Source of the DNA: Methylorubrum thiocyanatum
GTDB taxonomy: Bacteria > Pseudomonadota > Alphaproteobacteria > Rhizobiales > Beijerinckiaceae
Direction of reading: 5' to 3'
Assembly (NCBI GenBank): GCA_014138645.1
Contig: JACJIB010000016.1
Coordinates: 1-38,033 of the forward strand
Length of the DNA: 38,033 nucleotides
Part shown: in pieces, positions 7,620-16,119 of the stretch
How the letters are laid out: each line of letters begins with the position of its first letter
Numbering within the stretch: position 1 is the stretch's first letter
Notes under the pieces: model-generated
What the model was told of the DNA's origin: nothing
Seen by the model: only the letters and a program-made list of their open reading frames with translations
Database searches by the model: none
Position numbers and translations under genes: made by a program

Positions 7620-10130
7620 TCACGCCGTGCCGGCGCCGCGGCCGGCACGCCCGGCCAGCGCCCGCTCGTTCTCGTAATCGAGCATCATGCCGACCCAGTC
7701 GTTCGAGGCGCGGGCGGGGGCGTGAGGCGCGGCGTGAGGCGCGACTTGTGGTGCGACTTGCGGCGCGGCTTGGACGCTCGCCTGGGGGGCGCCCTGCGCC
7801 TCGGCCGGGACGGCTTCCCTGAACGCCGCCGGTACGGCTTGCGGTACGGCCTGCGGCGCGGGCCGAAGCGGGGCGGAGGGGAGCAGCGGCTCGGGCAGGT
7901 TCGCCCCGGTCGGGGCCTGTTCCGGCGCGTCGTAGATCGGCGAGGTGCCGTCGAGCACGGGCGCCGCGGCCGGCCGCGCATCGGCGGCGAGCGCGTAGCG
8001 CACGGCGCGGAACGGCTCGGAGAGCCCCCACCAGATGAATTGCAGCGTGCCGGTCAGGATGTCCTTGTGACGCCGCCGCCGCATCTGGAAGCGGCGCATC
8101 GCCTCCGCGTCGCCGTACATCAGGCCGGCCAGCGCCACGTAGTCCTGCGGGCGCAGGCGGCCGAAGCTCAGGCGGGCGAAGGCCTCGTCCTTGGCGCGGT
8201 CGATCCCCTCCAAGGTCACCGGCAGGGCGCCGGCCGCGCGCGCGCCGGCTACCGGCACGACGGTGAGCGCGCCGGTGAGCGCGCGGTGCCCGGCCCCCGT
8301 CGGAAGCAGGGCGGCGGGCAGCCGCACCGTGCAGGCCTCCGCCGAGACGCGCTCGATCGACACGTCGATGGCCCGGCCGGCCAGCGTGATCTGGCCGCGC
8401 CGGTTGATGGCGAGCGAGGGGGTGCGCTCCAGTTGCCGCCGCTCGGCGCAGACCCCGAGGGCGGCGCCGGCGGTGAGCAGGTTGAAGAAGTTCCACAGGC
8501 CGACCACCAGCATCAGGTTGGTCACGCCCGGCTCGAACAGGTAGCGCCACGCCGCCACCGCGCAGCCCGCCGCGAGCAGCCCGTAGACGGCGAAGAACGG
8601 GAGCGAGGCCGACGAGAGGTGGTCGTGATCGAGGCTGATGCCCTTGTCGGTGACGTTGAAGGTGGGCTTGCGCGGCGACCAGATCACCGAGACGATCGCC
8701 TTCGACAGGTACAGGCCCTGGACGTACTCGTAGAGTTCCGAGACGAACGGCCAGCGGAACTTGCCGTAGACGTAGTTCTGCATCATCAGGTTGATGACGA
8801 TATAGGTCGCCGTATAGGCAATCGATTCATCGACGCTGGCGACGAAGATTTTCAGGTCGAAGAAGATGTGCAGCAGCGGCGCGAACATGAAGATCAGCCG
8901 CGGCACGGGGAAGAACCAGAACGTCATGCTGGAGAGGTAGGCGATCTTCTGGATCGGCTTGAGCCCCTTCTGCAAAACGGGGTTCTTCAGGAGCAGGATC
9001 TGGAACATGCCCTGGCACCAGCGCGAGCGCTGGCCGATGAAGGCCGAAAGCGTCTCGGGCTGGAGACCGGCGATCAGGGGCTTGTCGACATAGGCGCTGG
9101 TCCAGCCGCGGGAATGCAGCTCGAAGGCGGTCTCGCAATCCTCGGTGATGGTGATGCCGGAGAACCCGCCGGCCTCGTCCAGCGCGGTGCGGCGCAGCAG
9201 GGCGGCGGAGCCGCAGAAGAACGAGCCGTTCCACTTGTCGAGCCCGCGCTGCGTCACCGCGTAGAACATCTCGTTCTCCGACGGCATCCGCTCGAAGGTG
9301 CGCAGGTTCCGCTCGATCGGGTCCGGGTTGAGGAAGGCGTGCGGGGTCTGGACGAGGAACAGCTTCGGATCCTCGGCGAAGTAGCCGACGGTCTCGCTCA
9401 GGAAGGAGCGGAACGGGACGTGGTCGGCGTCGAGCACGACGACGATCTCGCCGGTGGCGAAGGCGAGCCCGTTGTTGAGATTGCCCGCCTTGGCGTGCTC
9501 GTTGCGGGCGCGGGTGAGGTAGCGGCAGCCCAGCGCTTCGGCGAGCGCCGTCAGGTCGCGCCGCCGCTCGCGGGCGGCCTCGGCCTTCTTCGGGTTGGGA
9601 TCAGCGCATTTCTGGTCGGTGCCGCCGTCGTCGAGGAGCCACACGGTGAGCTTGTCGGGCGGGTAGTTGATCTGGCGCGCGGCCGCCAGCGTCATCGCCA
9701 GGATCGCCGCGTCCTCGTTGTAGGTCGGCACGAACACGTCGACGCTGGGCAGTTCGGCCGCGCTCGCCACGGGGGGCGGGGGGCGCCTGAGCGGGTCGGC
9801 GTTGATGATCAGGCTGACGAACAGGATGAAGACGCAGTACAACTCGCCCACGAGCAGCAGCAGGCCGAAGCCGAAGCTGACCGGATCGCCGGGGGAGGGC
9901 AGCGTGTCGGTGACCCGCCACAGGATGTAGCGGAGCACCACGAGGCTCCCGAGCGCCAGGAACACGAAGCGGGTGCGCGGCCCGTCGAGGAACAGCCACA
10001 GCACGATCATCGCCGCCATGGCGGCGAGACTCATGGCGAGCTGGTTCTGGGTCCCGACCGGTTGGCTCAGCAGAACGAGGCCGGCGACCGTCGTTCCCAT
10101 CCAGGCCAGCCACCGCAGCGCACGTATCAC
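7620..10130 (-). CDS. bcsA: Cellulose synthase catalytic subunit BcsA (UDP-forming)
   Basis: An inner-membrane glycosyltransferase family 2 enzyme that polymerises UDP-glucose into cellulose and extrudes it. With the GTG at 10130 as start (836 residues; an AGGGG sits six bases upstream) it has N-terminal membrane helices, then the GT2 core with DDGG (D167/D168), DAD (234-236), TED (329-331) and QRSRW (367-371), then further helices. A PilZ-like region follows with RQLER (565-569), matching the RxxxR arm of c-di-GMP binding. The second arm, DxSxxG, reads D589-V-S-I-E-R594, so the Gly is replaced by Arg. The C-terminal 100 residues are Ala/Pro/Gln-rich with VAPQ-type repeats and are probably disordered. 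A second GTG at 10139 is possible. It is the first gene of the coupled bcs operon. Confidence 0.95.
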   Translation of the reverse strand: MIRALRWLAWMGTTVAGLVLLSQPVGTQNQLAMSLAAMAAMIVLWLFLDGPRTRFVFLALGSLVVLRYILWRVTDTLPSPGDPVSFGFGLLLLVGELYCVFILFVSLIINADPLRRPPPPVASAAELPSVDVFVPTYNEDAAILAMTLAAARQINYPPDKLTVWLLDDGGTDQKCADPNPKKAEAARERRRDLTALAEALGCRYLTRARNEHAKAGNLNNGLAFATGEIVVVLDADHVPFRSFLSETVGYFAEDPKLFLVQTPHAFLNPDPIERNLRTFERMPSENEMFYAVTQRGLDKWNGSFFCGSAALLRRTALDEAGGFSGITITEDCETAFELHSRGWTSAYVDKPLIAGLQPETLSAFIGQRSRWCQGMFQILLLKNPVLQKGLKPIQKIAYLSSMTFWFFPVPRLIFMFAPLLHIFFDLKIFVASVDESIAYTATYIVINLMMQNYVYGKFRWPFVSELYEYVQGLYLSKAIVSVIWSPRKPTFNVTDKGISLDHDHLSSASLPFFAVYGLLAAGCAVAAWRYLFEPGVTNLMLVVGLWNFFNLLTAGAALGVCAERRQLERTPSLAINRRGQITLAGRAIDVSIERVSAEACTVRLPAALLPTGAGHRALTGALTVVPVAGARAAGALPVTLEGIDRAKDEAFARLSFGRLRPQDYVALAGLMYGDAEAMRRFQMRRRRHKDILTGTLQFIWWGLSEPFRAVRYALAADARPAAAPVLDGTSPIYDAPEQAPTGANLPEPLLPSAPLRPAPQAVPQAVPAAFREAVPAEAQGAPQASVQAAPQVAPQVAPHAAPHAPARASNDWVGMMLDYENERALAGRAGRGAGTA

Positions 10131-10439
10131 ACTCGCCACCCCTGCGTCGTAGACTGGTCCACCATTGAAATACGACGATTTGCAGATGCGTTCACGCGTC
10201 CGCGGCCCAACTCTGCGAACAAGGTTGATTTTGCGCCGCGGGGCGTCCCGACATCCGTAGGAAAAGGCCCGCGGTTTTGGAAGGACTTTTGCGGAAAACA
10301 CATCACCGGCTAAGGAATGCATTCCTTAGCCGGTGATCATGTTTCGACCGAGACGGAAGTACTTTGCGATGAGACGGGACGGCAAGGCGGCGGATTGTCC
10401 GCGCGGGGGCGAAATCCCGGCCGCCACCGCCCGCCCGGC
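10131..10439. other. bcsA upstream region
   Basis: This 309-bp spacer separates bcsS from bcsA, both on the minus strand, and must hold the bcsA leader. No gene is visible. The open frame of bcsA continues upstream through it, but that part lacks any GT2 or membrane features and crosses a long palindrome, so it is not taken as coding. A 36-bp perfect palindrome sits at 10302-10337. A loose resemblance of 10240-10320 to the dispersed element described at 20075 was seen but is too weak to call. Confidence 0.5.
10302..10337 (-). terminator. 36-bp perfect palindrome downstream of bcsS (candidate terminator)
   Basis: Two 18-bp arms meet without a spacer at the centre ATGCAT; the left arm is ATCACCGGCTAAGGAATG. 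On the minus strand the hairpin is followed within three bases by TTTT, and it lies about 100 bp past the bcsS stop, so an intrinsic terminator separating bcsS from bcsA is the simplest reading. It could equally be a protein-binding site in the bcsA promoter region. The symmetry itself is certain; the function is inferred. Confidence 0.5.
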
Positions 10440-11264
10440 TCAGAAGTTCGCCCGCGCCTCGATGCTCGAATAGTAGCCCGTGCCCTGGACCCGGTCCCGC
10501 ACGTAGCCGGCGGCGAGCGACATCTGGACGGGGCCGAAGCTGAGGCCGGAGAGATGGGCGCCGACGCGGTACTGGCGGAAGAAGTCGTCGCCGAGGAACA
10601 GCGCCTCGGGGCCGATATAGACGCCGTCGGCGACCATGTAGCCGACGCGGAAGCGGGAATAGTAGGCGTTGAACTTGGTCGAGTAGGAGCCGTAGGCCGA
10701 GACCATGGTCCGGTCGGTCGGGGTCGCGTAGAAGTTTCCGGCGACCTTCAGGCCGACGCCGGTTCCGACGACCGGGTTCCCGGGATCGGGGATCGAGAGC
10801 TGGTTGCTGCGGACGTTGAAGCCGATATAGCCGGCGAGCGCCGCGTCCCGCCAGATCCACTCGTAGCCGGTGAGCAGCGAGCCCTCCTGCTGGTAGCCGG
10901 TGACGCGGGCGCCGACGGCCTGTCCGGGATAGGAGTAGGTGCCGGCCACGCCCTCGACCCGCACCCGCGCGCCGCTCACCGTCGGCGGGCTGCCGAGCGC
11001 GGTCGTCACGGTGACGGAGCCGAAGGCCGAGGAGTTGGAGGTGATGCTGGTCGAGCCGTCGACGGCCACCGCCCAACTGTCGTCCACGGCCTGCGCCTGC
11101 GCCCCGGTGTACCAGTCGACATTGGCCGCCGCGGGAGCCGGCGCCGGCAGGTCGGCGGCCTCGGACGGAGCGGCCAGCACGGACGGGAGCGCAGCCGCGA
11201 GGCCGCAGGCAAGAATACGAAGATTCCCGCGAGTCCGTTGATGGTTGCGACAAACCACAGCCAT
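10440..11264 (-). CDS. bcsS: Cellulose biosynthesis protein BcsS
   Basis: A 274-residue exported protein of the BcsS family, found beside cellulose genes in Rhizobiales and predicted to be a small outer-membrane barrel; its molecular function is unknown. Signal peptide: RILACGLAAALPSVLAAPSEA after a basic N-terminus. The mature part is rich in alternating aromatic/small residues typical of beta-strands and ends in a C-terminal Phe (ARANF), as outer-membrane proteins do. Family-like segments are IPDPGNPVVGTGVGLKVAG, AYGSYSTKFNAYYSRFRVGY and YIGPEALFLG. The ATG at 11264 was chosen because a GAGGA lies just upstream and the signal peptide starts there; an in-frame TTG further upstream (11321) is unlikely. 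It lies upstream of bcsA in the same direction but is separated by 309 bp. Confidence 0.8.
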   Translation of the reverse strand: MAVVCRNHQRTRGNLRILACGLAAALPSVLAAPSEAADLPAPAPAAANVDWYTGAQAQAVDDSWAVAVDGSTSITSNSSAFGSVTVTTALGSPPTVSGARVRVEGVAGTYSYPGQAVGARVTGYQQEGSLLTGYEWIWRDAALAGYIGFNVRSNQLSIPDPGNPVVGTGVGLKVAGNFYATPTDRTMVSAYGSYSTKFNAYYSRFRVGYMVADGVYIGPEALFLGDDFFRQYRVGAHLSGLSFGPVQMSLAAGYVRDRVQGTGYYSSIEARANF

Positions 11265-11359
11265 TCGATCCTCGGATACGCACACGCTACGCACCGATTT
11301 ATCGGACTCCACGGTTAACAAAAGCCTCCCGTAATCGGGAAAAACCTATTTCCATCGGG

Positions 11360-11385
11360 CCGAGATCTTGGGAGCGAGATCTCGG
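11360..11385 (-). promoter_or_regulatory. Inverted repeat between the sensor kinase and bcsS
   Basis: CCGAGATC (11360-11367) and GATCTCGG (11378-11385) are 8-bp arms around a 10-nt spacer, and a further GATCTTGG follows nearby. It lies 48-73 bp beyond the kinase stop and about 95 bp upstream of the bcsS start. It could end the kinase mRNA (TTTTT occurs about 15 bp further on) or be an operator for bcsS. Evidence is limited to the symmetry. Confidence 0.35.
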
Positions 11386-11432
11386 GAACGCGATCTTGGA
11401 AAGTAGCGGCGAGACAGGCGCGCCGGCCGGTT

Positions 11433-13937
11433 CTACGCCGCCCGGACCTGCGGGGCCGCCGCGCTCAGCACCGCTGCGAGGTCGTCGGGCCGGAACGGCT
11501 TGTCCAGTTGCAGGAACTGCCGCGCCGCCTCCGGCAGGTGCCCGTGCGGGCTCGCCAGGATGATGCGGATCTCGGGGTAGCGCTCCACCACCGTCGCGGC
11601 GAGCTGGAGCCCGGTCATCACCGGCATGGACTGGTCGGCCACCATGGCGTCGAAGGCCGCGTCCTCGCCGAGCCGTGCGAGGGCGTGCTCGCCCGAGGCC
11701 GCCTGGACCACGTCGTGGCCGAGTTCGGTCAGCGCCTCGGCCAGGCTCGCCCGGACGAGGCCGTCGCTCTCCACGAGGAGGACGCGCAGCGCAGGCTGCC
11801 AGAAGACCGGCTCCTCGGCCCGCGGCTCGGCGGCCTTCAGCCAGATCTCGGCGACGAAGGCCTCGTCGCCGGTCCCGTCGCAGACGGGGCGCCAGCCGGC
11901 GCCGATCTCGGCGAGGAGCCGGGCCGCCGTCTCCAGCGCTGTGCGGGAGGGCGCCTCGGCCCGCCGGCCGGGCTCGGGCTGCCCGCTGGCGATCAGCAGA
12001 CGCACGTAGGATCCCGGCGGCAGACCCAGGTTGAGGCCCGTCTCCGCCTCGGCCAGGGGCTTGGCGGAGACGGGGTCGGCAGCCTGAGAGGTCGTCTTGG
12101 GGCCGCTCGCCACGTCCTCGACGGCCCCGACCGCGAAACCGTACAGCCCGTGATCGCGGACATGGACGGCGAGGTTGAGCAGGACGAGTTCGAGGATGCG
12201 TTCGGCGCACAGAACCCGCGGCAGGTCGCCGGGGACGCGGTTGAGGACCGGCACGTCGCGCAGCACGTTGGCCTGGAGGAAGGCGAGGGCAGCCTCGACC
12301 GTCGTGCCGACGTCGCTCTCGGCCAGCGTCCCGAGCGAGGCCTCGTCCTCGCCGCGCACGAGGCTCAGCATCCGCCGCGTCAGCGCGGCCCCGCGCTCGG
12401 CGCCCGAGAGGGCCGCATCGACGAGACGGGCCGGCTCCGGGTTCAGGCCGTGGCGGCGGCGCAGGGTCGCGAGGTTGGCCTGCACGATCGTGAGCACGTC
12501 GTTGAAATCGTGGACGATGCCGTCGGTCACGCGGCGCAGGACGGTGTTGCGGCGCCGCTCGTTCAAACCGGCGGGCGTCTCCGAGACGCCGCCCTCGATC
12601 GCCCGGCTCAGGGCGTGGATGCGGCGGCCGTCGCCCGCCTCGCGCAGGAAGCGCACCAGCACCCGCCGCTCCGCCTCGGGGACCGCTTCTTCGCCCTCGG
12701 CGCGGGCGCGCAGCACCACGTCGTGCGGCCCGTCCGCCCGGCGCGCCGCGTCGAGGGTGAGGTCGAGGAGAGCGTGGTCCGCGGGCTCGAACCACGCGGC
12801 GAGGTCGGCGAGGTCGGTGGCGTGGTCCGGGGCCGACATCGTGCCGGTCCGGTCGGAATCCGACCAGACGACCTGGCGCGTCTCCGGATCGATCTCCCAG
12901 CAGGTCCAGCCGGACATCGCCTCGAAGGTCTGGAGCCGGCCCTTGATCCGGTCGAGGCCGGTGCCGGCCAGGGCCAGCGCCGCATCGGTGCTCTGGGAGC
13001 GGCCGGAGACCGCCTCGCTCAGCGCCGCGATCTCGCGCACCGGGGAGGCCGCGGCCTCCTCCGGCCCGGCCGCACCCTCGGCCAGACGCTGCAGCGGCTG
13101 CGCGGCCCGTCCGCCCAGGACGTAGCCGAGCCCGGCCGCCCCGCCGACGACGGCGAGCGCCAAGATCAGGAGGCGCCCGTCCGGGAGCCCGCCCGCCGCC
13201 GCGGCCGGGGGCGCGGAGGCGGTGACGATCCAGCCGGGACTGCCGCGTTCACGCCCGCCCTGGACCGGCACGGAGGCCGAGCGGTGCTCCCCCCACGACG
13301 CAGCCGGCGTGCCGGCGAGCACCCGCCCGTCGGCCCCCCGCACGGTGAAGCCGACCGTGTCGGGCAGGTCGAGCGCCTGCCGCAGACGGGCGCCGAGATC
13401 GAGGAAGCCGGGGCCGGCGCGCAGCTGGATCCGATCGGCACGCCCCGGCATTCCGAGGGAGAGCACGACGTCGAAGGGCGCCGTCTCGTCGCCGTCGTTG
13501 GTGGCGATGACGATCCCCGCATGGTGCGCCCGGGCGAACCAGGGCTGCCTAGCGACGCTGCTGCCGGTTCGGCGCCGGTCGGCGGCGGCGCGCACGAGCC
13601 CGTCCGGGCCGATCAGGGCGGCATCGCTGTAGCGCGGGTTGAGCGCGAGCCAGTCCCGGAGCAGGGCCGAGCGCTCGGCCTCGCCCAGCGCCGTATCCTC
13701 CGGGCGCAGCAGCAGCGCCACCGTGCGCGCATCCGCGACGCTGCCGTTGAGTTCCGCATCGACCGCTTCCGCGAAGGCGCGTGCGCCGGCCAGCGCGGCC
13801 CTTTGCGCGCCGTCCGCCGTAGGGCCGGCGCCGAGCATCGCGGTCCCGATCCAGGCGAGCGCGAGCGCGCCCGCCGCGATCAGGGCGAGCTGGGCCGCGT
13901 TCAGCACCTTGAGCGAGATCCGAACGGAATCCAGCAT
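11433..13937 (-). CDS. Hybrid sensor histidine kinase with Cache-like sensor and degenerate ATPase domain
   Basis: An 834-residue membrane protein. TM1 at about 15-36 and TM2 at about 254-275 enclose a periplasmic Cache-like sensor (motifs WLALNPRYSDAALIGPDG and QPWFARA). After TM2 come a PAS-like region, a dimerisation domain with H476 in IVHDFNDVL, a region where the ATPase domain should be, and a C-terminal receiver with D768 (VADQSMPVMTG) and K813 (LDKPF). The ATPase part is unusual: the N-box reads NLAVHVRD, with His592 in place of the second Asn, and no DxGxG motif follows; GSYVRLLIASGQPEPG stands where it would be. Trans-phosphorylation by another kinase, or a non-kinase role, is therefore plausible. 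It starts with ATG at 13937 (GGAG seven bases upstream). It points toward bcsS and may act on cellulose output, but only position suggests this. Confidence 0.82.
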   Translation of the reverse strand: MLDSVRISLKVLNAAQLALIAAGALALAWIGTAMLGAGPTADGAQRAALAGARAFAEAVDAELNGSVADARTVALLLRPEDTALGEAERSALLRDWLALNPRYSDAALIGPDGLVRAAADRRRTGSSVARQPWFARAHHAGIVIATNDGDETAPFDVVLSLGMPGRADRIQLRAGPGFLDLGARLRQALDLPDTVGFTVRGADGRVLAGTPAASWGEHRSASVPVQGGRERGSPGWIVTASAPPAAAAGGLPDGRLLILALAVVGGAAGLGYVLGGRAAQPLQRLAEGAAGPEEAAASPVREIAALSEAVSGRSQSTDAALALAGTGLDRIKGRLQTFEAMSGWTCWEIDPETRQVVWSDSDRTGTMSAPDHATDLADLAAWFEPADHALLDLTLDAARRADGPHDVVLRARAEGEEAVPEAERRVLVRFLREAGDGRRIHALSRAIEGGVSETPAGLNERRRNTVLRRVTDGIVHDFNDVLTIVQANLATLRRRHGLNPEPARLVDAALSGAERGAALTRRMLSLVRGEDEASLGTLAESDVGTTVEAALAFLQANVLRDVPVLNRVPGDLPRVLCAERILELVLLNLAVHVRDHGLYGFAVGAVEDVASGPKTTSQAADPVSAKPLAEAETGLNLGLPPGSYVRLLIASGQPEPGRRAEAPSRTALETAARLLAEIGAGWRPVCDGTGDEAFVAEIWLKAAEPRAEEPVFWQPALRVLLVESDGLVRASLAEALTELGHDVVQAASGEHALARLGEDAAFDAMVADQSMPVMTGLQLAATVVERYPEIRIILASPHGHLPEAARQFLQLDKPFRPDDLAAVLSAAAPQVRAA

Positions 13938-14396
13938 GCGGGGGCTCCGCCGGCACAGCTTGCCGGCCGCAGGAGGCCGGGATTGGCAATCCTGCCCTCT
14001 AGACGAGGGCGCCAAGCGCTTAAGGGCCGGTTAACGCTGGCGGCATTGACCGCCGCTGCGGGGCTGGCGGCGGGGCCGGCCCTGGGGAGGGGCGGGCCAT
14101 CGCATCATCCGATGCATCGTGCCGCGCGTGCAACAGACATCGGTCGGAGCGATCCGTCCGTCCCGCGCCCGAATCGGCCGTGCCTTCGGCGCCTTCCGTC
14201 TCCAGGGGTTTGTGTTCGAGGGATTTGTGGTTTTTGTGGCATGCACCTTGCCAGGGAGGTCGCGCCGGCCGGGAGAGCCGGTGACGGCGAGCACGGGCGT
14301 ATCCCCTCACGCCCCCGCGGGGGCGACTCTTGTGAGCGATCCCACCGGGACGGGATCGGCCTCGCCGTCTTCAAGGATGCGGAGCGCGAGATCGAG
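13938..14396. other. Divergent intergenic region, sensor kinase / amidase
   Basis: This 459-bp region lies between two divergent genes and should carry both promoters. No coding frame with a recognisable product was found. A short T/G-rich stretch (14210-14245) stands out against the GC-rich background and may be part of the amidase promoter. I saw no FNR box, long palindrome or riboswitch-like architecture. Confidence 0.5.
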
Positions 14397-15980
14397 ATGA
14401 ACGCAATGGCCCTTTCCGTCGCCGTCACCCCCGAGCCGGCCGAGGATGCGCTGGCGGCGCGGCTGATCGAGATGACGGTCGAGGACTGCCAGCGCGCCTT
14501 TGCCGAGGGCAGCGTCACCGCGGAGGCGCTGGCGCAGGCCTTCCTGGCGCGGATCGAGACCTACAACCCGCGCTACAAGGCGCTCATCGTGATGAATCCG
14601 CAGGCACTCGACGATGCCCGCGCCATCGATGGCCGCCGGGCGGCCGGCGAGACGCTGGGGCCGCTCGCGGGCGTGCCCGTGGTCATCAAGGACACGATGG
14701 ACATGGCGGGCCTGCCGAGCACCGGCGGCTGGCACTTCCTGAGCGCCGAAGCCGGCGGCGTCGACCTGATCCCGGCCACCGACGCGCCGGTGACGGCGCG
14801 GATGCGCGAGGCCGGCTGCGTCATCCTCGGCAAGACCAACGTGCCGGTGCTGAGCCATACCGGCAGCCACGCCAACGATTCCTGGGCCGGCCCCACCCTC
14901 AACCCGGCCGCGCCCGACCGCATCCCCGGCGGGTCGAGCGCCGGCACCGCCACGGCGGTGGCCGCGAGCCTCGCCGTCCTGGGGCTCGCCGAGGAGACCG
15001 GCGGCTCGATCCAGAACCCGGCCTCGGCGCAGGGTCTGGTCGGCATCAAGCCGAGCTTCGGCCTCGTGCCGAATGCCGGCGTGATGCCGCTGGCCGGCAG
15101 CACCCGCGACGTGGTCGGGCCGATCGCCCGCTGCGTGCGCGACGCCGCGCTCACCCTCGATGCGCTCGCCGGCTACACCGCCGCCGATCCCAAAACCGTG
15201 GCCGGCATCGGCAAGCGCCCGGCGGGCGGCTACACCGCCGGCCTCGAACCCGGTGCCCTGGCCGGCAAGCGCCTCGGCCTCTACGGACCCGGCTGGCGCG
15301 ATCTGCCGCTCTCGGAGGAGGCGTCCGCCCTCTACGCCCGGGCGCAGGCCGAACTCGAGGCCGCCGGCGCCACCCTGGTGGCCGACCCCTTCGCCGGCAC
15401 GGATTTCGCCGCCATCGCCGAGCCGACGCCGGGCCTCGTCTACTTCGACGCCCGCGGCTTCGAATCCGCGCCCTACGACCTCCAGCTCTACCTGGAGCGG
15501 ATGGGGCCGGATGTGGCGATCCGCAGCTTTGCCGCCTTCGCCGAGGCCACCAAGGCGGAGGACGCCTTCGCGCCGGGCGGCGTGCTGCACCCGATCACCA
15601 ACCTGCGCCAGCTCGCCGCCTGCCTCGCCGACCCGGCGAGCCCGCCCGACGTCTCCGACTTCCTCGCCGCCCGCGAAGCCTATCTCGCGGTCTTCGACCG
15701 GGTGATGGCGGAGCACGGGCTCGACGCCCTGGTCTTCCCGCAGATGCGGGCCGAACTGCCGCCGCTGCACGGGCCCGGCACGCTGCTCGAGACCACGGTC
15801 TGCGAGATCAACATCGCCGGCCTGCCGGGGGTGACGCTGCCGGCGGGCGCCTACGCCTCCGGCTCGCCGTTCAACTTGATCTTCGTCGGCCGGATGTGGA
15901 GCGAGGGCGACCTGCTCGCCTGTGCCTACGCCTACGAGCAGGCGACGCATCACCGCCGCGCCCCGGCCCTCGACGCCTGA
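14397..15980 (+). CDS. Amidase (amidase signature family)
   Basis: A 527-residue enzyme of the amidase signature (Ser-cisSer-Lys) hydrolase family, which cleaves amide bonds to a carboxylate and ammonia or an amine. The triad can be placed: K98 in PVVIKDTMD, cis-Ser S180 in GGSSAGTATAVA, and nucleophile S204 in ETGGSIQNPAS. There is no signal peptide, so it is probably cytoplasmic. The usual GGSSGGSA signature reads GGSSAGTA here, and the Asp common before the nucleophile motif is Glu. Length is normal for the family. The start ATG at 14397 is followed three codons later by a second in-frame ATG (14406). The substrate cannot be deduced. A DeoR-type regulator lies 140 bp downstream in the same direction and may control it, but each could be an independent unit because a strong hairpin lies between them. 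Confidence 0.88.
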   Translation: MNAMALSVAVTPEPAEDALAARLIEMTVEDCQRAFAEGSVTAEALAQAFLARIETYNPRYKALIVMNPQALDDARAIDGRRAAGETLGPLAGVPVVIKDTMDMAGLPSTGGWHFLSAEAGGVDLIPATDAPVTARMREAGCVILGKTNVPVLSHTGSHANDSWAGPTLNPAAPDRIPGGSSAGTATAVAASLAVLGLAEETGGSIQNPASAQGLVGIKPSFGLVPNAGVMPLAGSTRDVVGPIARCVRDAALTLDALAGYTAADPKTVAGIGKRPAGGYTAGLEPGALAGKRLGLYGPGWRDLPLSEEASALYARAQAELEAAGATLVADPFAGTDFAAIAEPTPGLVYFDARGFESAPYDLQLYLERMGPDVAIRSFAAFAEATKAEDAFAPGGVLHPITNLRQLAACLADPASPPDVSDFLAAREAYLAVFDRVMAEHGLDALVFPQMRAELPPLHGPGTLLETTVCEINIAGLPGVTLPAGAYASGSPFNLIFVGRMWSEGDLLACAYAYEQATHHRRAPALDA

Positions 15981-15998
15981 TCCCTGCGCGACCGGAAC

Positions 15999-16034
15999 CA
16001 GGCCCGTCCGGCTTCACGGAGCCGGGCGGGCCTG
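15999..16034 (+). terminator. Hairpin after the amidase gene
   Basis: Arms of 15 bases (15999-16013 with 16020-16034) pair throughout except for one T/G position: CAGGCCCG-T-CCGGCT against AGCCGG-G-CGGGCCTG, with a six-base loop. It starts 18 bp after the amidase stop. No T-run follows, so it may act as a factor-dependent terminator or an mRNA 3'-end stabiliser. Confidence 0.55.
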
Positions 16035-16119
16035 CTGCAACCTGTGAACGTAGTGAAATTGTGCGCGACCATTCTGCGTCCGCGGCGCTATCCTGATCTC
16101 AAAGGGGGACAGGGCCGGG

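Noticed and set aside
10131..10322. N-terminal extension of BcsA of about 64 residues upstream of 10130
   Set aside because: It would be encoded through the 36-bp palindrome and shows no membrane or family features; a GTG with a good ribosome binding site lies at the start of the normal BcsA sequence.
10180..10337. A third copy of the dispersed element upstream of bcsA
   Set aside because: Only scattered similarity (GCGGAAAA, GGCTAAG) to the two other copies; order and spacing do not hold well enough.
11508..14396. A very long plus-strand open frame continuous with the amidase gene and antisense to the sensor kinase
   Set aside because: The part before 14397 is Arg/Gly/Asp-rich without any domain and mirrors the kinase codons; the amidase has its own clear start. 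Long antisense frames are expected in DNA this GC-rich.
13938..14396. Riboswitch or small RNA in the divergent spacer before the amidase
   Set aside because: No recognisable conserved core and no terminator/antiterminator pair; the unusual T/G-rich stretch alone is not evidence.
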